64,000 nucleotides of DNA from Nitrogeniibacter sp050293885 (GCA_050293885.1 JBNKNO010000004.1:1-64000); one strand, 5' to 3'; shown: positions 25,936 to 34,561, counted from the first letter of the stretch. Numbers and translations are program-made. The notes: generated by a model from the sequence alone, not told the origin.

Positions 25936-26544
25936 TTAGCTGCGGCGTTCGCCGTGGACCACTTCCACCAGCTTGATCGCCTGCTGTTCCATGTCGACCA
26001 CGAAACTATTGACCAAGGCACGGAAGTGGCGCCAGAAAATCATCGCGGGAATGGCGATGATGAGACCAAATCCGGTGTTGTAGAGCGCCACGGAGATGCC
26101 GTGCGCCAGTTGCTGGGGATTGGCCCCGCCCGGCGTTTGCGAACCGAAGATTTCGATCATGCCCACAATGGTGCCGAACAAACCCATGAGCGGACTGATC
26201 GAGGCGATGGTGCCCAACGTGGTCAAGAAACGTTCGAGGTCATGCACGACACCGCGGCCGGCTTCCTCGATCGACTCTTTCATGACATCGCGCGGGCTCT
26301 TGACGTTGCGCAGGCCGGCGGCGAGCACCTGACCGAGTGGCGAATGGGCGGATACCCGCTGGATCATCTCGCCACTCACCCCATGACGCCTCAGGTCGGA
26401 GACGATTTTCTCCAACAAGCCGGCCGGAACGATCTTGCTGCGGCGTAGCGTGATGGATCGCTCGATGATGAGCGCGACGGCGATGACAGATGCAAACAGC
26501 AGCGGCCAGATGGGCCAACCGGCCGCTTTGATGATCTCGAACAC
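25936..26544 (-). CDS. exbB: MotA/TolQ/ExbB family proton channel protein
   Basis: A 202-residue protein with three membrane helices: an N-terminal IWPLLFASVIAVALIIERSI, a central ISPLMGLFGTIVGMIEIF and YNTGFGLIIAIPAMIFWRHF, the ExbB/TolQ hallmark region. It forms the pentameric channel with ExbD. It is the first gene of the exbB-exbD-lpxK-trm112-kdsB-adk block; the 358-bp region upstream is shared with xseA. Confidence 0.92.
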   Translation of the reverse strand: MFEIIKAAGWPIWPLLFASVIAVALIIERSITLRRSKIVPAGLLEKIVSDLRRHGVSGEMIQRVSAHSPLGQVLAAGLRNVKSPRDVMKESIEEAGRGVVHDLERFLTTLGTIASISPLMGLFGTIVGMIEIFGSQTPGGANPQQLAHGISVALYNTGFGLIIAIPAMIFWRHFRALVNSFVVDMEQQAIKLVEVVHGERRS

Positions 26545-26672
26545 GCGCGCACTCTCCTCCGAAATTTTTTGAAGCTGAAACTGTAGCCCCGGAGGGTCGA
26601 CTTCGTCCAGTTCAGCGCAATATTTCAGTCCGATGACGGGCTAAACCCCTGCGCCACAAGGACTTGCGCTAT

Positions 26673-26707
26673 CCATCCACAAAAACTGTGGATAAGTTTG
26701 TGGATGA
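26673..26707. promoter_or_regulatory. cluster of DnaA-box-like sites next to AT-rich DNA
   Basis: One perfect DnaA box, TGTGGATAA (26687-26695), is flanked by TGTGGATGA (26699-26707, one mismatch) and, on the other strand, TGTGGATGG (complement of 26673-26681). A strikingly AT-rich stretch (about 26741-26840) follows. This lies in the exbB-xseA divergent intergenic region of 358 bp, which otherwise holds only promoter sequences. No dnaA, dnaN, gyrB or parAB is nearby, so it is not clearly the chromosomal origin. Confidence 0.5.
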
Positions 26708-26902
26708 ACTCCATCGCCAAGCGCTAAACCCGCCTTGTGTAAGGATTTTTCCTACATCGATCAAAAATTAAGCAAATATTTAACACCAATAAAATCAACG
26801 AGTTAAAAAGATCGCAAGAAATCTGAAAAGAATTGCGATGGTGCATCGCACCAAGTATTGACAAACGTTTTTCGGTGTGGATTCCCGCTACAATCCGACG
26901 CC

Positions 26903-28267
26903 ATGGAAACCCCGTTCGACACGCCGTCAGCCCCCCTGTCGGTGACAGAATTGAATCGCATGGCGCGCGAAGCGCTCGAATCGCGCTTCCCGCCCTTGTG
27001 GGTGCGTGGCGAGATCTCCAATTTCACCCGGGCGCCCTCCGGTCACATGTACTTCACACTCAAGGACGCCGGTGCACAGGTGCGCTGCACCTTGTGGCGC
27101 AGCCGCGTGTCGCGCCTCGACATCGAACCGGCCAGTGGCATGCGGGTCGAAGCGCGGGTCACCGTCAGCCTGTACGAACCACGTGGCGACTACCAGCTCA
27201 ACGTCGAAACGCTTCGCGAGGCCGGCCGCGGCAACCTGCATGAAGCCTTCTTGCGGCTCAAGGCGAAACTCGAGGGCGAAGGCGTGTTTGCTGCCGAGAT
27301 CAAACGCCCGATCCCGCGCTACCCCGCCGCCATTGCAGTGATCACCAGCCCGCAGGCCGCCGCGCTGCGCGACGTCATGGCGGCACTGGCGCGCCGAGCG
27401 CCTCATGTTCCAGTCGAACTGCTGCCCACCCCGGTCCAGGGCGACGGCGCGGGCACGCACATCGCAGCCGCCATCGGCAAGATCATGGGCATGCGCGAAG
27501 GCGTGCGGCCCGAGCTCGTGCTGCTGGTGCGCGGCGGCGGCAGCCTCGAAGATCTGTGGGCCTTCAATGAAGAAGTCGTCGCGCGTGCCATTCGCGCCTG
27601 CCCGGTACCGGTCATCGTCGGCGTCGGCCATGAAACCGATTTCACCATTGCCGACTTTGCCGCCGACCAACGTGCCGCCACCCCCACCGCGGCCGCCGAG
27701 CTGGCCAGCGCCGGCTTTGCCGACGCAGCCGGCCGTCTGGCGCATCTGGCCATCGTGATGCAACGGGCGATGCACCGACACCTCGATACGGCCCGCCAGC
27801 GCATGGACCGGCAAGCCTTGCGACTTGTCCATCCGCGCGAGCGCCTGGCGCGCAACCGCAAGGATGTGGACGGCCTGCAGACACGATTGCGCCATGCCAT
27901 GCAGAACCGCCGGCGCGAGGCCATCCAGCAGGTGGGCGCGCTCGCGCAGCAGTTGTCGCACCGGCGCCCCGACCTCGGTCTCAAGCGCGCGCAACTCGAC
28001 CGGCTGGGCAGCCAACTGAACACCGGGCTGGCACAGCAGCTCGATACGCGCCATCACAAGCTCGTCACACTCGCGGCGCATCTCGAGCACCTCAGCCCGG
28101 ACGCCGTGCTGGCTCGCGGCTACAGCGTCACACGCGATGCCAGCGGGCAGATTTTGCGCGATGCATCAGCGCTCGACCCAGGCGCCGTGATCACGGTCCA
28201 GTTGCATCGTGGCGAAGTTGATGCCACTGTCACGGAAAGTCGCGCGGCAGTGCAAAAACCGGATTGA
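26903..28267 (+). CDS. xseA: exodeoxyribonuclease VII large subunit
   Basis: A 454-residue nuclease subunit. The N-terminal OB-fold region reads LWVRGEISNFTRAPSGHMYF and TLKDAGAQVRCTLWR. The catalytic domain shows AVITSPQAAALRDV, LLVRGGGSLEDLWAFNEE and GVGHETDFTIADFAADQRA. A long coiled-coil C-terminal part follows. With the small subunit XseB (not in this window) it degrades single-stranded DNA. ATG 26903 begins METPFDTP. No SD is seen, and a -10-like TACAAT (26889-26894) ends only 8 bp before the ATG, so the message could be leaderless. Confidence 0.95.
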   Translation: METPFDTPSAPLSVTELNRMAREALESRFPPLWVRGEISNFTRAPSGHMYFTLKDAGAQVRCTLWRSRVSRLDIEPASGMRVEARVTVSLYEPRGDYQLNVETLREAGRGNLHEAFLRLKAKLEGEGVFAAEIKRPIPRYPAAIAVITSPQAAALRDVMAALARRAPHVPVELLPTPVQGDGAGTHIAAAIGKIMGMREGVRPELVLLVRGGGSLEDLWAFNEEVVARAIRACPVPVIVGVGHETDFTIADFAADQRAATPTAAAELASAGFADAAGRLAHLAIVMQRAMHRHLDTARQRMDRQALRLVHPRERLARNRKDVDGLQTRLRHAMQNRRREAIQQVGALAQQLSHRRPDLGLKRAQLDRLGSQLNTGLAQQLDTRHHKLVTLAAHLEHLSPDAVLARGYSVTRDASGQILRDASALDPGAVITVQLHRGEVDATVTESRAAVQKPD

Positions 28268-28281
28268 GCCGCGCCGCGCGG

Positions 28282-28311
28282 TTGTCAGCCTGCCGCATTC
28301 CCGACTAGAAT
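28282..28311 (+). promoter_or_regulatory. putative sigma-70 promoter of sodB
   Basis: TTGTCA (28282-28287) is followed by 18 bp and TAGAAT (28306-28311), 45 bp upstream of the sodB ATG. The position between xseA and sodB fits an independent sodB transcript. Confidence 0.5.
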
Positions 28312-28356
28312 TGTCGGGTTAAAGCTTCACGTCCAAATGCAAACAAGGAGAGACGC

Positions 28357-28941
28357 ATGGAACATGTTTTGCCCCAACTGCCGTACGCCAAAGACGCCCT
28401 GGCGCCGCACATTTCCGCCGAAACCCTCGAGTTCCACTATGGCAAGCACCACAACGCCTATGTGACCAATCTGAACAACCTGATCAAGGGCACCGAGTAC
28501 GAAAGCCTGGACCTTGAAGCCATCATCAAGAAGGCCCCCGCCGGTGGCGTGTTCAACAATTCCGCCCAGGTGTGGAACCACACCTTCTTCTGGAACAGCA
28601 TGTCGCCCGACGGCGGCGGTGAGCCCGCCGGTGCGCTGGCCGATGCCATCAAGGCCAAGTGGGGTTCCTTCGAAGACTTCAAGAAGGCCTTTACCGCTTC
28701 GGCCGTGGGCAATTTCGGTTCGGGCTGGACCTGGCTGGTGAAGAAGGCCGACGGTTCGGTTGACATCGTCAACACCACCGCAGCCGGCACGCCGCTGACC
28801 ACCGACGACACGGCGCTGCTCTGTATCGACGTGTGGGAACACGCCTACTACATCGACTACCGCAACCGTCGCCCCGACTTCGTGGCAACCTTCCTCTCGA
28901 GTCTTGCCAACTGGGACTTCGCCGCGCAGAACTTCGCCTGA
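28357..28941 (+). CDS. sodB: superoxide dismutase, Fe type
   Basis: A 194-residue cytoplasmic enzyme. Metal ligands are visible in LEFHYGKHHNAYVTNL, NHTFFWNSM and CIDVWEHAYYIDYRNRR. The Gln preceding VWNHTFFW (FNNSAQVWN) and the AVGNFGSGWTWLV stretch point to the iron form. The SD AAGGAG (28345-28350) precedes the ATG. It has its own promoter-like site and terminator. Confidence 0.96.
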   Translation: MEHVLPQLPYAKDALAPHISAETLEFHYGKHHNAYVTNLNNLIKGTEYESLDLEAIIKKAPAGGVFNNSAQVWNHTFFWNSMSPDGGGEPAGALADAIKAKWGSFEDFKKAFTASAVGNFGSGWTWLVKKADGSVDIVNTTAAGTPLTTDDTALLCIDVWEHAYYIDYRNRRPDFVATFLSSLANWDFAAQNFA

Positions 28942-28960
28942 TCGCGTCGCCTCTCGCATG

Positions 28961-28992
28961 AAAAAGCCGTGGCCGGTCGCCACGGCTTTTTT
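28961..28992 (+). terminator. rho-independent terminator after sodB
   Basis: The 12-bp stem AAAAAGCCGTGG/CCACGGCTTTTT has a CCGGTCG loop and is followed by T-residues, 20 bp after the sodB stop. Confidence 0.9.
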
Positions 28993-29087
28993 GTTGTGCG
29001 CGGGCGATCCGCACCCGAGGTTTTGCTAAACTCCAAGCCACTCCCCGCGGGCATCAACGCGCCGCACCCTTCCGAGGAAATCCGCAC

Positions 29088-29696
29088 GTGAGCCTTGCCG
29101 AAACACCGCCGAGCGTCACCCCCGAAGCCCTCGAAGCATTACGTGTCGACATGCTGCGCTTCGCCACCTTGCAACTTCGCGACCCGCATCTGGCCGAAGA
29201 CATGGTGCAGGACACCATGATCACCGCGCTCTCGAAAGCCGAGCAATTCGCCGGGCGGTCCTCGGTCAAAACCTGGGTGTTCACCATCTTGCGTAACAAC
29301 ATCATCGACGCCATCAAGAAGCGCTCGCGCACCGTCAACGCGTCGGACTATGCCGCCGAAGGCGAGAACCTCGACGCCGCTTTCGATCACCTCTTCAAGG
29401 AAAACGCGCACTGGAGCCCGGCGAGCCGGCCGACGGACTGGGGTCGCCCGGACGCGGCCATGCAGGAGCAGCAGTTCTGGGCGGTATTCGATGCCTGCAT
29501 GGAGCATCTGCCGGACAACACCGCGCGCGTATTCATGATGCGCGAAGTACTCGAACTGAGCAGTCAGGAAATCTGCGACACGCTGTCGATCAGCATGAGC
29601 AACTGCCACGTCATCCTGCATCGGGCCCGCAACGCCTTGCGCCGATGTCTCGAAGGCAACTGGTTTTCCGACGGAGAGGCGTGCACGACATGCTGA
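29088..29696 (+). CDS. ECF-type RNA polymerase sigma factor
   Basis: A 202-residue sigma-70 family protein with regions 2 and 4 only. Region 2 includes RDPHLAEDMVQDTMITALSK and SVKTWVFTILRNNIIDAIKK; region 4 includes LPDNTARVFMMREVLELSSQ and CHVILHRARNALRRCL. Start GTG 29088. The next gene, a small zinc-binding anti-sigma candidate, begins 7 bp before its stop, the usual layout for a sigma/anti-sigma pair. The inducing signal is not evident; sodB directly upstream (separated by a terminator) hints at oxidative stress only by position. Confidence 0.88.
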   Translation: MSLAETPPSVTPEALEALRVDMLRFATLQLRDPHLAEDMVQDTMITALSKAEQFAGRSSVKTWVFTILRNNIIDAIKKRSRTVNASDYAAEGENLDAAFDHLFKENAHWSPASRPTDWGRPDAAMQEQQFWAVFDACMEHLPDNTARVFMMREVLELSSQEICDTLSISMSNCHVILHRARNALRRCLEGNWFSDGEACTTC

Positions 29697-29884
29697 GTTG
29701 CAAGGAAGTGACCCACCTGCTCTCCGAGGCGCAGGAGCGCGAATTGAGCCTTGGTGAAAAGCTCGGACTGCGGATGCATCTGGTGATGTGCAAGGGGTGC
29801 TCGAACTTTCGCGATCAGATGGATTTCATTCGCCGGGCCTGCCGCGGCTACCTGAACCGCCCGCCATCGAGCGACGACGACTAA
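29690..29884 (+). CDS. putative zinc-finger anti-sigma factor (zf-HC2 type)
   Basis: A 64-residue protein, MLSCKEVTHLLSEAQERELS, with the H-x3-C-x2-C motif HLVMCKGCSNF of ZAS/zf-HC2 anti-sigma domains. It has no transmembrane helix, so it would be a soluble redox- or metal-sensitive regulator of the preceding sigma factor. The ATG at 29690 overlaps the sigma stop by 7 bp; truC begins 2 bp after its stop. Confidence 0.78.
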   Translation: MLSCKEVTHLLSEAQERELSLGEKLGLRMHLVMCKGCSNFRDQMDFIRRACRGYLNRPPSSDDD

Positions 29885-29886
29885 GC

Positions 29887-30672
29887 GTGGCGGAGGCCGC
29901 TGACGCACTGGGCATCCTCTATCGGGACGCCGGCCTGATCGCCGTCCACAAGCCGGCTGGGCTGCTGGTGCATCGTTCCGAGATCGACCGCCACGAGACG
30001 CGTTTTGCCGTGCAGATGCTGCGCGACCAGATCGGCCAGCACGTGTGGCCCGCCCACCGCCTCGATCGTGGCACCTCCGGCGTGCTGCTGTTCGCGCTCG
30101 ATCGCGACACCGCGGCACAACTCGGTCGCCAATTCGAAGCCCAACACGTCGACAAACGCTATCTGGCTATCGTACGCGGACACCCGCCCGAGGCCGGGCT
30201 GATCGATCATCCGTTGAGCCGCAAGCGCGACGCAAAAGCCTGGCGCGATCCGCGCGCCACCGCGACCGAGCCGCAACCTGCGCGCACGACCTACCGGCGT
30301 CTCGCAAGCGTCGAATTGCCGATTGCAGTCGACCGCTATCCGAGCAGCCGCTACGCGCTACTCGAGCTCACCCCGCAAACCGGGCGTCAGCACCAGATCC
30401 GCCGTCACCTCAAGCACATCGCGCACCCCATCATCGGCGACGCCACGTACGGCAAGGGCCGGCACAACCGAATGTTTGCGCAGGAACTGGGCTGTAGCCG
30501 CCTGTTGCTGGCGTGCACCCAACTGGTCATCACGCACCCGCAGGACGGCCGCCGCATCGCCATCGACGCGCCGCCGTCCGCCGACTTCATGGCCGTGATC
30601 GAGCGTCTCGGCTGGTCGACCGTGTTGAATCACTCGTGCAGCGGGAAGGAATACACCGGGTCGTCAGCCTGA
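29887..30672 (+). CDS. truC: tRNA pseudouridine(65) synthase TruC-like, RluA family
   Basis: A protein of ~261 residues. It shows ILYRDAGLIAVHKPAGLLVH, the catalytic Asp motif HRLDRGTSGVLLFALD, DKRYLAIVRGHPP and LLELTPQTGRQHQIRRHLKH. The spacing and sequence agree with TruC, which modifies U65 of some tRNAs. GTG 29887 is chosen because it follows the anti-sigma stop by 2 bp; the open frame extends upstream without a family match. The last 43 bp overlap the end of a convergent small gene. Confidence 0.85.
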   Translation: MAEAADALGILYRDAGLIAVHKPAGLLVHRSEIDRHETRFAVQMLRDQIGQHVWPAHRLDRGTSGVLLFALDRDTAAQLGRQFEAQHVDKRYLAIVRGHPPEAGLIDHPLSRKRDAKAWRDPRATATEPQPARTTYRRLASVELPIAVDRYPSSRYALLELTPQTGRQHQIRRHLKHIAHPIIGDATYGKGRHNRMFAQELGCSRLLLACTQLVITHPQDGRRIAIDAPPSADFMAVIERLGWSTVLNHSCSGKEYTGSSA

Positions 30673-30866
30673 ATGTAGCGTAGCGAGCGCCATTCCCGAA
30701 TGCTCTCCACGGCCATTTCAAAATCGGCGTAGGAAAGACTGTCCAAGCGGGAAAGGTCAAACGGACTGCCTTGCTCGAGCGCCGCAATCAGGTCACGAAA
30801 TACGCTGTCAGCAGCGGGGTTTTCAGCGTGCTTGAGTTGTTCTCTGACTTGGTGGAGATTAAACAT
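30630..30866 (-). CDS. hypothetical protein (78 aa)
   Basis: A small acidic protein, MFNLHQVREQLKHAENPAAD to DDPVYSFPLHE, rich in helix-forming residues. No membrane segment or metal motif. A SD-like AGGAGT precedes the ATG at 30866. It ends inside the 3' end of truC (43-bp tail-to-tail overlap). I do not recognise the family; coding appearance (no runs of rare residues, good start) supports a real gene. Confidence 0.6.
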   Translation of the reverse strand: MFNLHQVREQLKHAENPAADSVFRDLIAALEQGSPFDLSRLDSLSYADFEMAVESIREWRSLRYIQADDPVYSFPLHE

Positions 30867-31143
30867 CTGATACTCCTAATACAGGATCCGACAATGTTGG
30901 CAGAGCACTGTCTCCGTTGCCTTTGTCTCAAGGTTCGACGCTACTTTACCGCGCTGCAACAGTGCACAGGTTACCGTTTGGTGACAGCGCGATAGTCCGT
31001 CTTCATCGACATCGCGCGGCCCCGCGGCCAGTGCTCAATTGCACATACGCGGCCACCTGTAAGAAAGTCTGCGACTACTCAGTCTGCCTATCAGACGCTT
31101 TCCATTTTCTGCCGTACTGCGGCCCCATTTTCAAGGAGACGGC

Positions 31144-32109
31144 ATGCTCGCCACCTTGCCTCTGCTGCGCAAAACCTCGTTCCCCTCGCTGACCCGCGGT
31201 CGGATCGAAACCCTGCAGGTCAACCTCGGCTATCGATGCAACCAGACCTGTCTGCACTGCCATGTGAATGCCGGCCCCAACCGCACCGAAGAGATGGATG
31301 CGCCGACGATCGATCTCCTCATCCGCTTTCTCGAGAACAACCCGGGCGTGCGCACGCTCGACCTCACCGGCGGCGCACCGGAACTCAATCCGCACTTTCG
31401 GCGGCTGGTGGTAGCGGCCCGCGCCCGTGACTGCAAGGTTATCGACCGCTGCAACCTCACCATCCTGAGCGAACCGGGCCAGGAGACGTTAGCCGCTTTT
31501 CTGGCCGAACACGGTGTCGAGGTAGTCGCCTCCCTGCCTTGCTATCTCGAGGACAACGTCAATGCCCAGCGTGGCAACGGCGTGTTCGAGGCCAGCATCG
31601 CCGGGCTCAGACAACTCAACGCGCTCGGCTACGGCGCGCCGGACGCCGGTCTGCGGCTCAACCTGGTCTACAACCCGCAAGGCCCCAACCTGCCACCGCC
31701 ACAGGAACACCTGCAAGCCGCCTACAAACAGCACCTGGGCGACGAATTCGGCGTGGTGTTCAACGAGCTGTTCACCCTCGCCAACATGCCCATCCAGCGC
31801 TTTGGCTCGACACTGCTCTCCAAGGGACAGTTCAACCAGTACATGACCCTGCTGCAGTCTGCCCACCAGGACGCCAATCTGCCTGGCGTGATGTGTCGCA
31901 GCCAGATCAGCGTGGACTGGCGCGGCCAGCTCTACGACTGCGATTTCAACCAGATGCTCGACCTGCCGGTGACCGACCAACAGGCGCGGGCGCTGCACAT
32001 GCGCGACGTCACGGCGGGGGCGCTCGAAGGCGGCCCGATTGTCGTGGCCGGCCATTGTTACGGCTGCACCGCCGGCCAGGGCTCGAGCTGCGGCGGCGCC
32101 CTGAACTGA
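31144..32109 (+). CDS. arsS: arsenosugar biosynthesis radical SAM protein ArsS (Cys form)
   Basis: A 321-residue radical SAM enzyme. The [4Fe-4S] site is CNQTCLHCHVNAGPNR; DLTGGAPELNPHFR is the GGE-like SAM site. A Cys-rich C-terminal region ends CYGCTAGQGSSCGGALN. This matches TIGR04167/ArsS, some members of which carry selenocysteine; here all positions are Cys codons (no in-frame TGA). ArsS enzymes are reported to transfer a 5'-deoxyadenosyl group to dimethylarsinous acid, a precursor of arsenosugars. SD AAGGAGA (31132-31138). It heads a run of five same-strand genes whose partners are known from ArsS loci; the 277 bp upstream shows no clear promoter. Confidence 0.88.
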   Translation: MLATLPLLRKTSFPSLTRGRIETLQVNLGYRCNQTCLHCHVNAGPNRTEEMDAPTIDLLIRFLENNPGVRTLDLTGGAPELNPHFRRLVVAARARDCKVIDRCNLTILSEPGQETLAAFLAEHGVEVVASLPCYLEDNVNAQRGNGVFEASIAGLRQLNALGYGAPDAGLRLNLVYNPQGPNLPPPQEHLQAAYKQHLGDEFGVVFNELFTLANMPIQRFGSTLLSKGQFNQYMTLLQSAHQDANLPGVMCRSQISVDWRGQLYDCDFNQMLDLPVTDQQARALHMRDVTAGALEGGPIVVAGHCYGCTAGQGSSCGGALN

Positions 32110-32137
32110 CCCACAACAATAAGCACGGACACCCGAC

Positions 32138-33538
32138 ATGAGCTCTCCCACTGATTTTCAAGGCCTGTTCTTCTGGGGCTTTCTGATCGTCTTCGGCGTC
32201 GTGATGTACGCCATCTCGCCGAGAGTGAAGGACGAAGGCGGCTTCTTCCGCGGCACCGACGCCAACGGTCGCTCCGCCTCGCCCTGGGCACTGATGATGA
32301 GCATCTTCATCAGCTGGATCTTTGCCAAATCGGTCACCAACGCCGCCAACCTCGGTGCCGCCTACGGCATCGTCGGCGGTCTGGCCTACGCCACCTACTG
32401 GCTGTCGATACCCTTCGCCGGCTGGGTCATCTACCGCCTGCGCACCCGCGAGGGCGCCACCGGACTGGTGAGTTTTCTGGTGGGCAAGTACGGCCGTTGG
32501 GCGGCGCTGGCCTTCTCGGCCGCCATCCTCGTGCGCTTGTACAACGAGGTGTGGAGCAACACTGCCGTGGTCGGTGGCTACTACGGCGAATCGGGCTCTT
32601 TCCCGTTCATCGCCTCGGCGCTGTTGTTCACCGCCGCCGTGCTGCTCTACAGCCTCAAGGGCGGGCTGCGCAGTTCCATTTTCACCGACGTGATCCAGGC
32701 CGTGGTGTTTGTGCTCTTTCTCGGTCTGGTGCTGGCGTGGATCGTGCCGACGCATGGCGCAGCGCAACTGCTCACGGAAGGCCATTTCGCCCTCGACGCC
32801 GGCGCCGATCTGCTGCTCGTCGCCTTGTTGCAGGTGCTCTCCTACCCCTTCCACGACCCGGTGCTCACCGATCGCGGCTTCATCACCAACGAGAAAACCA
32901 TGCTGCGCGCCTTCGTGGTCGCCGGGGTGCTCGGCTTCTTCGCCATTCTCGCCTTCAGCCTGGTCGGCGTGCATGCCCGCCTCGAAGGGATCGCCGCCCA
33001 TGGCAACGCCCCGGCGCAAGTGGCGCGCGTGTTGGGCATCACCGGCTTCTTCGCCATGGCGGCCGTGATGATCTCCTCGGCGGCATCGACGCTCGACTCC
33101 ACCTTCACCTCGTTGTCGAAGTCGATCGCGCACGAGTTGCCCCTGCTCGCTGGTCGTACGCCGGGCGAGCGCGCCATCCGCAATGGCGTGATCACCATGT
33201 CGCTGTTCGCCGTGCTCGGCAACCTGCCAATGATGGCCGGCACCGACATCCTCAAGGCCACCACCCTGTCGGGCACCATGGTGATCGGCCTGGCACCGGT
33301 GTTCCTGCTGTCGCGCTGGGTCGCCTACTCGCCGCTGTCGTTCCACCTGTCGTTCTGGACCGGCATGACGCTCGGCGTGCTGCTCGCCATCGGCGCGATT
33401 CCCCCCAGCTGGGCCATCGGCACCGGCAAGTACGGCCTGCTGCTGGGCACCAATCTGTACGGCTTGATGATGTGCACCGCGGGCTTCCTGGCACCGCTCG
33501 CGATCGCACAACGACGCCCGGCCACCGACGCGACATGA
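32138..33538 (+). CDS. sodium:solute symporter family protein
   Basis: A 466-residue polytopic membrane protein with about 13 hydrophobic helices of the SSS fold (FWGFLIVFGVVMYAISP, ALMMSIFISWIFAKSVTNAA, SAASTLDSTFTSLSKS). It would carry a solute in with Na+. The substrate is not evident from sequence; position between arsS and the following genes suggests a precursor or product of the locus (inference). It starts 28 bp after arsS and overlaps the next gene by 4 bp (ATGA). Confidence 0.85.
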   Translation: MSSPTDFQGLFFWGFLIVFGVVMYAISPRVKDEGGFFRGTDANGRSASPWALMMSIFISWIFAKSVTNAANLGAAYGIVGGLAYATYWLSIPFAGWVIYRLRTREGATGLVSFLVGKYGRWAALAFSAAILVRLYNEVWSNTAVVGGYYGESGSFPFIASALLFTAAVLLYSLKGGLRSSIFTDVIQAVVFVLFLGLVLAWIVPTHGAAQLLTEGHFALDAGADLLLVALLQVLSYPFHDPVLTDRGFITNEKTMLRAFVVAGVLGFFAILAFSLVGVHARLEGIAAHGNAPAQVARVLGITGFFAMAAVMISSAASTLDSTFTSLSKSIAHELPLLAGRTPGERAIRNGVITMSLFAVLGNLPMMAGTDILKATTLSGTMVIGLAPVFLLSRWVAYSPLSFHLSFWTGMTLGVLLAIGAIPPSWAIGTGKYGLLLGTNLYGLMMCTAGFLAPLAIAQRRPATDAT

Positions 33539-34464
33539 GCGACGCCGGGCGGATGTGTCCGCTGCGCTATCGCTACGGCGCAGCGGCCATTGCCACCGCG
33601 CCGGAGATGCCTGCCGACACGCTCTACGTCGTCGGCGGCCTGTACGGCAACACCGCCGCGCTCGACGCGCTGCTCGCCATGGTGGCGCGCGAACCCGGGC
33701 CGGTACGCGTGTGTTTCAACGGCGATTTCAACTGGTTCAACGTCGACGACGCCGGCTTTCGCACCATCAACGAAGCGGTGCTCGCGCACGATGCGATGCT
33801 CGGCAATGTGGAAGCCGAATTGCAGCCCGACGCCGACGATGCCGGCTGCGGTTGCGCCTATCCGGACACCGTCGATGCCGGCGTGGTCGAGCGCTCCAAC
33901 CGCATTCACGCGCAGCTCAAAATCGCGGCGGCACGCCATCCCGACCTGCTCGCCCGCCTGGCCGAGTTACCCATGTTCGCCCGCTATCGCGTCGGTGAGT
34001 TGCGCGTCGGCGTTGTGCATGGCGATGCCGACGCCTTGGCGGGTTGGGATTTCGACCTCAGCCGACTCGACGACCGCCGGCACCGTGATGCGCTCGAAAA
34101 CCGCTTCGACGCCGCCCGGGTCGACCTGTTCGCCAGCAGCCACACCTGCCTGCCGGTGTGCCGTCAATTCATCGGCAGCGGTCACGTTGTCATCAACAAC
34201 GGCGCGGCCGGCATGCCCAATTTCGCCGATACCCATTTTGGCGTCATCACCCGCATCGGCATCGCGCCCTCGCCCCACGCACCGCTCCATGGCGTGCACG
34301 CACGCGGCGTTCACGTCGACGCACTCAGGCTCGACTACGATCACGCCGCCTGGCTCGACGCCTTCGGCGCCAACTGGCCGCCTGGCTCGCCGGCACACAC
34401 CTCCTACTTCGCGCGTATCTGTCACGGGCCCGACACCCGCGTCGAACACGCGCGCCCCGATTAG
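33535..34464 (+). CDS. metallophosphoesterase-like protein with degenerate metal site
   Basis: A protein of ~309 residues with the calcineurin-like layout, but most metal ligands are replaced. The first motif (normally DxHGN) reads VGGLYGN, the second is CFNGDFNWFN, the third (GNHE) is GNVEAEL, then VVHGDADAL, and the last (GHTH) is SSHTCLP. Only the second Asp and the HGD/SHT histidines remain. It may bind substrate without classical phosphodiesterase catalysis, or use a different metal arrangement. Genes annotated metallophosphoesterase accompany arsS in related loci (from memory of such loci). The ATG overlaps the symporter stop. Confidence 0.7.
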   Translation: MSDAGRMCPLRYRYGAAAIATAPEMPADTLYVVGGLYGNTAALDALLAMVAREPGPVRVCFNGDFNWFNVDDAGFRTINEAVLAHDAMLGNVEAELQPDADDAGCGCAYPDTVDAGVVERSNRIHAQLKIAAARHPDLLARLAELPMFARYRVGELRVGVVHGDADALAGWDFDLSRLDDRRHRDALENRFDAARVDLFASSHTCLPVCRQFIGSGHVVINNGAAGMPNFADTHFGVITRIGIAPSPHAPLHGVHARGVHVDALRLDYDHAAWLDAFGANWPPGSPAHTSYFARICHGPDTRVEHARPD

Positions 34465-34561
34465 CGCACCGCGACGCCGCCACGCGTTATCTGCTACAAC
34501 GCAATAAGGCGGAACACAGTCAAATGGCATGTTCCCGAGCGCTGTCACAGAGGAGATACCC

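Noticed and set aside
26545..26902. Chromosomal replication origin
   Set aside because: DnaA boxes and AT-rich DNA are present, but dnaA, dnaN, gyrB, rpmH, parAB and mnmG are all absent; kept only as a DnaA-site finding.
31144..32109. ArsS as a selenoprotein
   Set aside because: All Cys positions are TGC/TGT; there is no in-frame TGA before the stop, and no sel genes or SECIS-like stem were noticed.
32009..33511. 500-codon minus-strand frame opposite the sodium:solute symporter
   Set aside because: Composition (Glu/Gly/His/Gln runs) is typical of an antisense frame in GC-rich DNA; the plus strand encodes a clear multi-helix transporter.
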